Of a stretch of 64,000 nt of DNA, positions 25,866 to 34,272 are shown piece after piece; position 1 is the first letter of the stretch, and every line of letters starts with the position of its first letter. Source of the stretch: Actinomadura graeca (GTDB taxonomy: Bacteria; Actinomycetota; Actinomycetes; Streptosporangiales; Streptosporangiaceae); the NCBI RefSeq assembly GCF_019175365.1, contig NZ_CP059572.1:3224001-3288000 (forward strand), given 5' to 3'. The position numbers and the translations under genes are program-made. The notes under the pieces are model-generated. The model saw only the letters and a program-made list of their open reading frames with translations. It was not told the DNA's origin and searched no databases.

Positions 25866-26651
25866 ATGGCCTCGGCACCCCCTGCCCCGCACAGGCACGT
25901 GCCCGGGGACGACGCGCCGCGGCACCGGGCGACGCTGGCGCGGTCGGTGCGGCTGCTCGGCGCGTTCCGCCGTGAGCAGCGGGAGCCGGAGTACTTCTAC
26001 GAGCTGATGGCCCGCGACACCGTCGCGCACCTCGGCGTCTACACCGACCTCCGCGGCGCGACGGTCGTCGACGTGGGCACGGGCTCCGGTTTCTTCGCGC
26101 GCGCGCTGACCGCGGCGGGTGCGCGTTGCGCGGGCATCGACCACGATCCCGCCGAGCTGACCGCGCATGGGGCACCGGGTGCGGGGACGGTGGTCGCCAG
26201 CGCGCTGTCCCTCCCCTTCCGGACGGGCTCGGCCGACGTCTGCTTCTCGTCCAACGTGCTGGAGCACGTCCCCGACCCGTGGCGCATGGCCGGGGAGATG
26301 GTGCGGGTGACCCGGCCGGGCGGGACGGTGTTCCTGTCGTTCACCAACTGGCTGTCCCCGTGGGGCGGCCACGAGACCTCGCCCTGGCACTACCTCGGCG
26401 GCGACCGGGCGGCGCGCCGGTACGAGCGGCGGACGGGCCGCCCGCCCAAGAACCGGTACGGCGAAAGCCTGCACCCGGTCTCGGTGTCGGCGGCCCTCTC
26501 GTGGGCGCGCGGGCGCGAGGACGTGCGCGTCCTGGACGCCGTGCCGCGCTACCACCCGCGCTGGGCCGCGGGGATCGTCCGGGTCCCGGGCGTGCGCGAG
26601 TTCGCCACCTGGAACCTGGTGCTCGTCCTGCGCAAGGCGGGCGGCGCGTGA
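25866..26651 (+). CDS. SAM-dependent methyltransferase (Rv0224c-like)
   Basis: A 261-residue class I methyltransferase. SAM motif I is VVDVGTGSGFFA, motif II acid in GIDHDPAEL, and motif IV region reads SSNVLEHVPDP; WLSPWGGHETSPWHYLGG is a distinctive stretch of the mycobacterial Rv0224c group. It probably methylates a glycan or lipid precursor of the envelope, by context. ATG 25866 is preceded by GAGGT. Its stop overlaps the acyltransferase start as GTGA. Confidence 0.87.
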   Translation: MASAPPAPHRHVPGDDAPRHRATLARSVRLLGAFRREQREPEYFYELMARDTVAHLGVYTDLRGATVVDVGTGSGFFARALTAAGARCAGIDHDPAELTAHGAPGAGTVVASALSLPFRTGSADVCFSSNVLEHVPDPWRMAGEMVRVTRPGGTVFLSFTNWLSPWGGHETSPWHYLGGDRAARRYERRTGRPPKNRYGESLHPVSVSAALSWARGREDVRVLDAVPRYHPRWAAGIVRVPGVREFATWNLVLVLRKAGGA

Positions 26652-27859
26652 CGACGGGGGCGCCGCCGATCTCCGGGCACCAGAACACCCTCGACGGGCT
26701 CCGGGCCGTGGCGGCGCTGGCCGTCCTGACGTTCCACGTGGCCGGGTCGGCGGGGGCGACCCTCGATCCGTCCGGCGCGCGGTGGCTGTACAACGGCGGG
26801 CAGGTCGGGGTGCCGATCTTCTTCACGCTGTCGGGGCTGCTGCTGTACCGCCCCTGGGCCGCCGCCGCGCTGGACGGGCGGGCGGCCCCGAGGCCCGGCG
26901 CGTACTTCCGCAGGCGCGCGGCGCGCATCCTCCCCGCCTACTGGGTCGTGATCATCTGTTACATGGCCACGGCCGGGCGCGGCCACGCCGGTGACCCCGG
27001 CACCTGGATCCCGCTGCTGACGCTCACCCAGACCTACCTGCCGGATCCCTGGTGGGACGGCGACCTCGGGCCCGCGCATCTCGGGCAGGTGTGGAGCCTC
27101 GCCGCCGAGGTCGGCTGGTATGCGACGCTGCCGCTCACGGCGGCGGCCCTCGGCTGGTACGCGCGGCGGGCCCGCGGCGACGACACCGGCGCGCGGGCAC
27201 GGCGGCTGCTGGTCGGGATCGGCGCGTACGCGGCGCTGTCGCTGCCGTACTCGGCGGCGATGTTCGTCCACGGCGCGCATCCGCGGATGGGGCTGTGGCC
27301 GCCGAGGTTCCTCGCGTGGTTCGCGATCGGGATGGCGCTGGCCGTGGTGACGGTGTGGGCGCGGCTGGACGGCGGGCGCCCGGTGGCGGCGCTGTGCCGG
27401 GCCGTCGCGGACTCGTGGGCCGCGTGCTGGGCGGGCGCGGCGGCGCTGTACGTGATCGTGTCGACGCCGGTGACGGGGCCGGTGCGCCTCCAGACGCCGG
27501 ACGCGTTCTGGACGTCGCTGCTCGACCTCGTCCTCAGCGGGGCGTGCGCGGCGGCGCTGGTCGCGCCGGTGGCGCTGGCACCGGCGGGGCATCCGGCGCT
27601 GGAGGCGATCCTCGGCAATCCGGTGATGCGGTTCCTCGGCCGGATCTCCTACGGCCTGTTCCTGTGGCAGACACTGATCATCGTCGGCTGGTACGAGGCG
27701 GCGGGCCGGACGTTCCGGGGGGACGTGGCGACGGATCTTCCGCTGCTGGCGGCGGCGTCCATCGCAGCGGCGACCCTGAGCCACCACCTGGTGGAACGGC
27801 CGTCGCTGAAACTGGCCCGCCGTCCCGCCCGGGTTCCGGCGACGGCGCCGTCCAGCTGA
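26648..27859 (+). CDS. Acyltransferase 3 family membrane protein
   Basis: A 403-residue polytopic O-acyltransferase. The start motif NTLDGLRAVAALAVLTFHV contains the conserved Arg and His; FFTLSGLLLYRPW and RRRAARILPAYW follow, with about ten hydrophobic helices and the C-terminal HHLVERPSLKL. It would O-acylate an extracytoplasmic glycan. The GTG start overlaps the methyltransferase stop. Its last 182 bp overlap the convergent AftD-like gene on the other strand. Corresponds positionally to M. tuberculosis Rv0228. Confidence 0.88.
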   Translation: MTTGAPPISGHQNTLDGLRAVAALAVLTFHVAGSAGATLDPSGARWLYNGGQVGVPIFFTLSGLLLYRPWAAAALDGRAAPRPGAYFRRRAARILPAYWVVIICYMATAGRGHAGDPGTWIPLLTLTQTYLPDPWWDGDLGPAHLGQVWSLAAEVGWYATLPLTAAALGWYARRARGDDTGARARRLLVGIGAYAALSLPYSAAMFVHGAHPRMGLWPPRFLAWFAIGMALAVVTVWARLDGGRPVAALCRAVADSWAACWAGAAALYVIVSTPVTGPVRLQTPDAFWTSLLDLVLSGACAAALVAPVALAPAGHPALEAILGNPVMRFLGRISYGLFLWQTLIIVGWYEAAGRTFRGDVATDLPLLAAASIAAATLSHHLVERPSLKLARRPARVPATAPSS

Positions 27860-30800
27860 ACGCGATCCCGTCGGCGGAGGCGCCGGAGGGCGGGCGTGCC
27901 CGCCACAGCCCGGCGGCGATCCGCCCGGCCACGGCGAGGCCGAGCAGCTGGGGCGCGATGTCGCCGAGCACGCCGGACGGGGCGCCGGGGTTGCCGAGCG
28001 TGCCCGTCCAGGCGGCCGCGGCGAAGCTGGCCGTTCCGGCGGTGAGGGCGAGGGCGGCCGTCCAGGGCGAGGCGAGGGCGCGCGCGACGCGGGAGCGGCG
28101 GCCGCCTGCCCAGCCGCAGGCCCCCGCGACCACGGCGGCGACGGCGAGCCCGGGGAGACCGGAGATCCAGCCGCCGAGAACGGCCGCGAGCGCGACGGCC
28201 GCCCAGCCGGGCCGGCCCCCCGCGGCAGCGGGCGCGGCAAGCGGGCGGGGGCGCGGGCGCGGGCCACGCCGGGCACCCGGCCAGACGGCGGCGACCAGCA
28301 GGAACACCAGCAGCGCCAGCCCGGCGGCGACCGCAGCGAGCTGCGGACGGTCGGGCCCGTAGGTGAGCCGGACCGTGCCCTTCGTCCCGGCGGGCACCAC
28401 CCAGCCCTGCTTCCACCCGTCCAGCCGGACGGCCCGCAGACGGGTGCCGCCGACGGTGGCGCGCCATCCGGCGTTGAAGTTCTCGTTGACGACGAGGAAC
28501 GACGGCCCGGCCGCGTCCACGCCCAGCTCGCGCGTCCCCGGCCCCCAGCGCCGCACCTCGACCGGCCGCGGCGCGGCGGCGCTGCGGCCGATGCCGCCGA
28601 CGGTGACGGTCTCGACGCGGAACGAGTCGAGCGGGACGGCCGTCAGGTGGTTCGCCCCGGCCGCGAGCCGGACCGGGCGGCAGGCCGTGAACCGCAGCGG
28701 CACACCGCCGAGCAGGTCGCCGAGCGTGCCGTCGGCCCTGGTGGCGACGGGCCTCCCCCCGATCCGCAGCTTGGGCCCGTAGCCGCAGGGGAGCCGGAGC
28801 GGCAGGCCGCGGACGTCGCGGAACGGGCGGACGCCGGGGACGGTCACGTCCGTCAGCTGCACCGGCCGGAGCCGCGCGTCCCTCCGGAAGGTGAGGGTGA
28901 GCCGGTCGGTGGTCAGCGGCGCGAACGCCAGCCTGCCGCGCGCGTCCGGCAGGACCTCGCGGATCCCGCCGTCCCGTCCCTCGACGCGGACCCGGACCGG
29001 GCCCGACGCGCCGGGCGGGCGGGTGAGCGTCAGCGCCGAGACGCGCCTGCGGCCCTTCCACGCGATGGTGAGCGCGGGCGCGGGGTCGCGCTCGGCGGCG
29101 ATCCACGCCGTGCCGGGGTCCGCGTCGAACGCCGACCGCGGCTGCCCGGCCGGATGGGAGGTGAGGGTGGACGTCGCGGTGACGGCCGGCTCCCCCTTCG
29201 GCGTCGTGTACCGCTGGACCAGCCGCCGGTCGGTGAGCACGGCCGTCCCGGTGAGGGGCGCGCGGGCGAGCGCCGGGGACGTGAACGTCCGGTCGAATCC
29301 GTAGCCCTCCTCGTCGCCGGTGCCGAGGGACGGCGAGCACACCCACCGCAGGCTGCCCCTCATGCAGTCGGGCCTGGCGCCGGGCGCGCGGCTCATGGTG
29401 TACGCGGCGGGCGCGTCCGCACCGGCGGGCGGCGGCAGCGCGTAGGTGCGGGACGGGCGCACGCCATCGATGGTCAGCTCGGCGATCCCCGCGCGGGCGA
29501 GCGCTGGCACGACCGGCTCGGACGCGACGGCGATGACGCGCACCCGCACCCAGCGCGTCGGCCCGCCCGGCACGCGGAGCGGCTGCGCCGCCGGGACGGG
29601 CCGGACGTCCTGCTCCAGCGCGCCGCGCTCGGTCTCGACCGCCACCCGCGCCACGGGCGGCCCGGCGCCGGGGTCCTGGACGAACGAGGCGGACAGGGAC
29701 GGCACGGCGCGCGGCCCGTCGAAGCCGACGCGCAGCCACTGCCCGACCGGCCCGTCCCAGCCGCCGGTCTGCCATGACGTCGACGGGTCGCCGTCCAGCG
29801 CGGCGAACGGCGTGGCGCCGGGGTCGCGCCCCTGCGGGATCGCGTCGTCGCCGCCGCGGGAGGTGGACGCGGTCACGTCGCGGACACCGCCGCCGTAGGC
29901 GGCGCGGGTGGTGTATCGGTCCCAGCCGTCGTCCAGCACGTCGGCCGCGCGGGCGGCACCGGAGGCGGAGAGGGTCGGCGACGTCTGGTGCAGTTCCCCG
30001 AAGGCGCGGCGCAGCAGCCGGGGCGAGTCGGTCACCACCGGCGTCCCCCGCAGGTCCGGCGCGTCGTCGCCGAGCAGGACGGGTCCGGCGGGCAGCGCGC
30101 CGTCGTCGGCCATCGCCAGCAGCGACTCCGGCCCCCCGTACACGCGCACCGGACGGGACGCGGGGGCGAGTCCCGCGACGTCCGCCGCGCCCGTCACCTC
30201 GTAGACCTCCAGCGCCGGGTACCGCTGGTCCACCGCCGACACGGCGTCGTCGACGAGGTCGCCGCCGGCCGGGGGGCCGAACGCGGCGGCCCGCCGCAGG
30301 CCGGGCGAGGCGTCCAGCGCCTGGTGCACCCGCGCCGGGTAACCGCCGCGCAGCGCCTCCCGCCGCAGGTCGTTGCGCACGAGGACGTACCGGATGCCCA
30401 TCCGGCCGAGGAAGGCGGCGAGGCCCGGCGAGCCCTGCCCGGACCGGACCTGCTCGTCGATCGCGTCCAGCGCCCGCGTGTATCCGGGCGACCCGGCCGG
30501 GACGAGCTGCCGGACGCCCCACCGGGCCGTGAGCAGCGGCTGGACGATGTCGTCCATCGGACGGCCCCACACATACTCGCCGAACGAGGCCCCCGGGACG
30601 GCGAGGACGCCCTGATGCCCGGCCCGCCCGTTCAGCCAGGACGCCGCGTCCCGCCAGTAGCGGGGCACCTGCGTGAAGTCGCCCGGACCGGACAGGCCGT
30701 GCGCCGCCGCCGTCACGCCGATCCCGCCGAGCGCGAGGACCGCCGCCGCCGGGACGCCGGCCAGTCCGCTCCACGCGCGTCCGAGCACACGCCGGTGCGG

Positions 30801-32018
30801 CGCGGTGGGCAGGGCCGCGAGGCCGAGCGCCAGCGGCAGCCGGACGACCGCGTCGAACTTGTGCAGGTTGCGCAGCGGCGCGAGCGGCCCGTCCAGCAGG
30901 TCGCGCACCTGCGGGGCGAGCGGGCCGGGCAGCCCGCCGAGGTGGCCCGCCGACACGATCGCCAGCCCGGCCAGCAGCGTCACCAGCAGGAACGTCCGCT
31001 CGGACGGCGCCGCGGACCGGCGCAGCAGGCCCGCGACGCCGAGCGCCGCGACCACGCCCGTGCACAGGACGGGCAGCGGGCTGAGCGACAGCGCGTGCCC
31101 GACCGGCCACCAGACCTGACCGTCCACGACCAGGTAGCCGACCCAGCGTTCCGCGCCGCGCAGGACGGTGACCAGGCCCGTCGGCCCGGTCGTCGTCGAC
31201 GCCTTCTCGGTGTAGGTCAGCCAGGAGAACCCGTACGTCCCGGACAGCAGCAGCGGGATCAGCCACCACGCGGCGGCCGCGCCCGCCGCCGCCGACCACC
31301 ACGCGAGCAGCCTGAGCCGGAACGTCCCGCGCGGCCGTGTCGCCAGGTACAGCAGCGGGACGACCAGGACGGCGACGGTCGCCGTCGCGTTGACGCCGCC
31401 GCAGCACGCGACGGCCAGCCCCGACCGGGCCGCCGCGCGCGCCCGCCCGGTCTCGCCCGACACCGCCGCCACCAGCGGCAGGACGATCCACGGCAGCATC
31501 GCGGCGGGCAGGTACTCCGAGGAGAGCCGGCCGAGCGCCGCCAGCCCGTTCGGCGCCAGCGCGTACGCCATCGCGGCGACGAGGCGGGTCCCCGGCCCGC
31601 CCAGGCCGAGCCGCCCGGCGAGGCGCCGCGTGCCGGTGAACGCCAGGCACATCAGCAGCGTCAGCCACAGCCGCTGGGTGATCCACGGCGGCAGCCCGGC
31701 CAGGTCGCCGAGCGCGTGGAACGGGCCCATCGGGAACAGGTAGCCGACGGCCTGGTTCTGGAGCTGCCCGAACTGCTCGGGGTCCCAGGGACGCAGCGCG
31801 CGGCCGAGGAAGCCGAGCGGGTCCACCGCCATGTCGATCTTGGTGTCGGCGAGGATCGCGCCGGGACGGCTGCCGAACGCCAGCGCCGCCAGCACCAGGC
31901 AGCAGGCGGTCACGCGGAGCCTTTCACGGAGCCGCGCCGCCGCGTCCGCGCCTTCGCCAGTGCCCTCCTGTGGTCCGCCCGGGGAGCCGACCGGGGTGCC
32001 GGCCTCTCGCACGGCCAT
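27678..32018 (-). CDS. aftD: AftD-like alpha-(1->3)-arabinofuranosyltransferase (DUF3367)
   Basis: A very large polytopic glycosyltransferase of about 1446 residues. N-terminal GT-C membrane part with the acidic loop ADTKIDMAVDPLGFL and the LQNQAVGYLFPMGPFHAL motif characteristic of AftD, helices to about residue 430, then a long periplasmic part with carbohydrate-binding-like beta domains (ALDGDPSTSWQTGGW and AFDADPGTAWIA repeats), and C-terminal membrane helices. ATG 32018 gives a start 35 bases after the upstream gene; a GTG at 32087 would overlap it. The last about 60 residues are encoded opposite the acyltransferase gene. It would add arabinofuranose to wall or lipid glycans. Confidence 0.88.
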   Translation of the reverse strand: MAVREAGTPVGSPGGPQEGTGEGADAAARLRERLRVTACCLVLAALAFGSRPGAILADTKIDMAVDPLGFLGRALRPWDPEQFGQLQNQAVGYLFPMGPFHALGDLAGLPPWITQRLWLTLLMCLAFTGTRRLAGRLGLGGPGTRLVAAMAYALAPNGLAALGRLSSEYLPAAMLPWIVLPLVAAVSGETGRARAAARSGLAVACCGGVNATATVAVLVVPLLYLATRPRGTFRLRLLAWWSAAAGAAAAWWLIPLLLSGTYGFSWLTYTEKASTTTGPTGLVTVLRGAERWVGYLVVDGQVWWPVGHALSLSPLPVLCTGVVAALGVAGLLRRSAAPSERTFLLVTLLAGLAIVSAGHLGGLPGPLAPQVRDLLDGPLAPLRNLHKFDAVVRLPLALGLAALPTAPHRRVLGRAWSGLAGVPAAAVLALGGIGVTAAAHGLSGPGDFTQVPRYWRDAASWLNGRAGHQGVLAVPGASFGEYVWGRPMDDIVQPLLTARWGVRQLVPAGSPGYTRALDAIDEQVRSGQGSPGLAAFLGRMGIRYVLVRNDLRREALRGGYPARVHQALDASPGLRRAAAFGPPAGGDLVDDAVSAVDQRYPALEVYEVTGAADVAGLAPASRPVRVYGGPESLLAMADDGALPAGPVLLGDDAPDLRGTPVVTDSPRLLRRAFGELHQTSPTLSASGAARAADVLDDGWDRYTTRAAYGGGVRDVTASTSRGGDDAIPQGRDPGATPFAALDGDPSTSWQTGGWDGPVGQWLRVGFDGPRAVPSLSASFVQDPGAGPPVARVAVETERGALEQDVRPVPAAQPLRVPGGPTRWVRVRVIAVASEPVVPALARAGIAELTIDGVRPSRTYALPPPAGADAPAAYTMSRAPGARPDCMRGSLRWVCSPSLGTGDEEGYGFDRTFTSPALARAPLTGTAVLTDRRLVQRYTTPKGEPAVTATSTLTSHPAGQPRSAFDADPGTAWIAAERDPAPALTIAWKGRRRVSALTLTRPPGASGPVRVRVEGRDGGIREVLPDARGRLAFAPLTTDRLTLTFRRDARLRPVQLTDVTVPGVRPFRDVRGLPLRLPCGYGPKLRIGGRPVATRADGTLGDLLGGVPLRFTACRPVRLAAGANHLTAVPLDSFRVETVTVGGIGRSAAAPRPVEVRRWGPGTRELGVDAAGPSFLVVNENFNAGWRATVGGTRLRAVRLDGWKQGWVVPAGTKGTVRLTYGPDRPQLAAVAAGLALLVFLLVAAVWPGARRGPRPRPRPLAAPAAAGGRPGWAAVALAAVLGGWISGLPGLAVAAVVAGACGWAGGRRSRVARALASPWTAALALTAGTASFAAAAWTGTLGNPGAPSGVLGDIAPQLLGLAVAGRIAAGLWRARPPSGASADGIAFSWTAPSPEPGRDGGPVSATAVPPGGGSGSPLRWTPPPAAEDPSPRPPGTSGPPPRTSRR

Positions 32019-32053
32019 CTCGTCCCAGCCCCTCTCCGCCGAGCGCCGCTCCT

Positions 32054-33271
32054 TCAGGCCCGTCCCCGATGCCCCGACAGGGTCCACCCGGGGTGCTCGT
32101 CACCGTACCGGTGGACGTCGCGGACCGAGGCCGCGAGCAGTCCCGCCATCCGCGCGGCGGTCCGCTCCCAGTCGAACTCCGCCGCCCATGCCCGGCACGC
32201 CGCCGCGACCTCCGCGCGCCGCGCCGGGTCGGCGAGTTCCTTCAGCGCGCGCTCGGCCGTGTCCGCCGCGCCCTCGCCCGCGCCGGTCAGCCAGCCGGTG
32301 ACGCCGTCGCGGACGGCGTCGCGGAGCCCGTCCACGTCGCGCGCGACGGTCGGCACGCCGAGCGCGGCGGCCTCGATCACGCTGAGCCCCCAGCCCTCCC
32401 CCTCGGAAGTACTGAGGTGCAGGTCGGCGCGGGCGAGCAGGGCGGTCTTGACGCCCTCGGCGACATAGCCGTGCGCGATCACCGTGCCGCCGAGGCCCCG
32501 CCGCCCGATCCCCTCGGCGAGCGCGGGCGCCTCCGGGCCGTCGCCGACGACGTGCAGCGTGAGCCCGGGGTGGCGCCCGGCGAGCCGCTCGGCCAGGTCG
32601 AGGAGCAGGTCGAGCCGTTTGTGCGGGACGAGCCGCGTCACGCAGACCAGCTCCGGGTCGCCCACCGGCCCCAGCGCCGACCCGTCCGCGCTGGCGGGGG
32701 GCGTGCACCCGTTGGGGACGACGTACGCCGGACCGGTCCACGCCAGCCGCTCGCGGACGGCCCTCAGCGTCGACGGCGACACCACCGCGTACGCGTGCCG
32801 CCGGTACGTCCAGCGGCTGACCGGACCCTCCAGCTTCTGCCCGAGCCACGCGAGCCACGACGGGAAGTACAGGCCGAACTGCATGTCGTGGACGTGGTGG
32901 ATCACGCAGAACACCGGCACGCGCCGCGGCAGCACCCACGGGCTGAAGAACGGGATGCCGTTCTGGCAGTCGACGACCGCGTCGAACGAGCGGCGGCGGA
33001 CCAGCATCCACAGCAGCACCAGCGGGTAGACGGTGAACCGCCCGCCCAGGCGGACGAACTCGACGTCCTCGACCCGGTCCCGGCGCCGCTGCCCCGGCGC
33101 CCTGCACGTCACATAGCGGACGCGCGCGCCGCGCCCGGCCAGCCTGCGCGCCAGCTCCCACGCGTAGCGCTCGGCGCCGCCCGCCGCCGGATGCCACGGG
33201 TCGCGCCAGTTGACGACCGCCAGCCGGAGGCCCGTCACGGAGACGTCACCGGCTTCGGGACACCCGCTCAT
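32054..33271 (-). CDS. GT4-family glycosyltransferase (Rv0225-like)
   Basis: A 405-residue GT-B enzyme. The N-terminal domain has VNWRDPWHPAAGGAERYAWE, the donor domain has VTRLVPHKRLDLLLDLAE, GDGPE and the EGWGLSVIEAAALGVPTVA motif that holds the nucleotide-sugar. ATG 33271 overlaps the stop of the GT2 gene as ATGA, so translation is probably coupled; an internal GTG at 33238 is a possible alternative. Its neighbours indicate a role in cell-envelope glycan assembly. Donor and acceptor unknown. Confidence 0.9.
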   Translation of the reverse strand: MSGCPEAGDVSVTGLRLAVVNWRDPWHPAAGGAERYAWELARRLAGRGARVRYVTCRAPGQRRRDRVEDVEFVRLGGRFTVYPLVLLWMLVRRRSFDAVVDCQNGIPFFSPWVLPRRVPVFCVIHHVHDMQFGLYFPSWLAWLGQKLEGPVSRWTYRRHAYAVVSPSTLRAVRERLAWTGPAYVVPNGCTPPASADGSALGPVGDPELVCVTRLVPHKRLDLLLDLAERLAGRHPGLTLHVVGDGPEAPALAEGIGRRGLGGTVIAHGYVAEGVKTALLARADLHLSTSEGEGWGLSVIEAAALGVPTVARDVDGLRDAVRDGVTGWLTGAGEGAADTAERALKELADPARRAEVAAACRAWAAEFDWERTAARMAGLLAASVRDVHRYGDEHPGWTLSGHRGRA

Positions 33272-34128
33272 CCCGGTCCGGCGCCCGAGGCCGAGGACGA
33301 GGAGAGCCCGCTCGCCGAAGACAGGCCGCCCTGCGGCGGGACGACCGGGCCGGAAACCGCCCCGGGTGCCGTGACCACATCGCGGACCACGACAGCGGGC
33401 GGCCCGGCACGTCCGACACGCGCGCGGATGCGGGCCAGGTCGACGAAGCACTGCAACGAATGCCGCCGCACCGAGAACGTCGACCCCGGGCGGTCGCGCC
33501 AGATCACCGGGATGTCGGTCACGACCGCGCCGCGCCGCACGCACTGCGCGAGGAGCTCGACGTCGAAGGAGAACCCGGCGGTGCGCACCTCGGCCGCCGC
33601 CGCGCGGCCGAGCGGCCCGGCGAAGAACTTGAACCCGCACTGGGTGTCGGACAGGCCGCCCGCGATGTCGCGCACGACCCGGTTGAAGGCCAGGGCGCCG
33701 AGCCGCCGGAGCGGCAGCGCGTAGCCCTCGACGACCGACCGACCGTGGCGCCTTGACCCCACCACGACCGGGCGGCCCTCGCGCAGCAGGACGAGCGCGT
33801 CGTCCAGCGCCGCGAGGTCGGTGGCCATGTCCGCGTCCATGAACCCGATGTAGGGGGCGGACGTGGCGAGCAGCCCGGCGCGGACGGCGGCGCCCTTGCC
33901 GCGGCGCTCGCAGCGCAGCAGCCGGACGGGCACGGGACCGCGCCAGGAACGGGCGATGCCCGCCGTCCCGTCGGTGCTCGCGTTGTCCACGACGAGGATC
34001 GTGGCGCGCACCGGGAGCCGCGCGAGCTTGTCGCCGAGCAGGCCCAGCCCCCGGGGAAGCCGGCCGGCCTCGTTGTAGGCGGGGACGACGATCTCCAGGG
34101 GGGCGGGGCCCTCAGGCCGGGACCCCAT
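33268..34128 (-). CDS. GT2-family glycosyltransferase (polyprenyl-phosphate sugar synthase-like)
   Basis: A 286-residue GT-A enzyme resembling dolichyl/polyprenyl-phosphate glycosyltransferases: EIVVPAYNEAGRLPRGL, VVDNASTDGT, RGKGAAVRAGLL, FMDADMATD (the metal DxD-type motif) and GFKFFAGPLGR. No C-terminal membrane helices; the tail is Ser/Pro/Gly-rich and probably disordered. It would make the lipid-linked sugar donor for GT-C enzymes such as the AftD-like protein next door. Overlaps the GT4 gene by 4 bases. Confidence 0.9.
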   Translation of the reverse strand: MGSRPEGPAPLEIVVPAYNEAGRLPRGLGLLGDKLARLPVRATILVVDNASTDGTAGIARSWRGPVPVRLLRCERRGKGAAVRAGLLATSAPYIGFMDADMATDLAALDDALVLLREGRPVVVGSRRHGRSVVEGYALPLRRLGALAFNRVVRDIAGGLSDTQCGFKFFAGPLGRAAAAEVRTAGFSFDVELLAQCVRRGAVVTDIPVIWRDRPGSTFSVRRHSLQCFVDLARIRARVGRAGPPAVVVRDVVTAPGAVSGPVVPPQGGLSSASGLSSSSASGAGPG

Positions 34129-34140
34129 CAGGACGCGGGA

Positions 34141-34272
34141 TCAGCGGGAGCCGTAGTTGTACAGCGGCTTGACGACCGGGTCCTTCTGGGAGGCGTTCGC
34201 GAGTTGCACGGCACCGAAGGAGGCGCCGGTGGCCAGTAGTACACCGACCAGCGCGGCGATGGCGATGCGCAT
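34141..34272 (-). CDS. DUF2613 small exported protein (Rv0236A-like)
   Basis: A 43-residue protein: one hydrophobic N-terminal helix (IAIAALVGVLLATGASFGAV) and a short tail ending in the family signature KPLYNYGSR. DUF2613 genes sit beside aftD in mycobacteria, and the same holds here. ATG 34272 shares a base with the stop of the upstream gene (TGATG) and has GAAGGG upstream. Function unknown; probably an accessory of the arabinosyltransferase system. Confidence 0.88.
   Translation of the reverse strand: MRIAIAALVGVLLATGASFGAVQLANASQKDPVVKPLYNYGSR

Noticed and set aside
27649-31686. 1345-residue minus-strand frame overlapping the AftD-like gene in another frame
   Set aside because: Arg/Pro/Gly-rich composition of a shifted frame; the AftD frame contains the family signatures.
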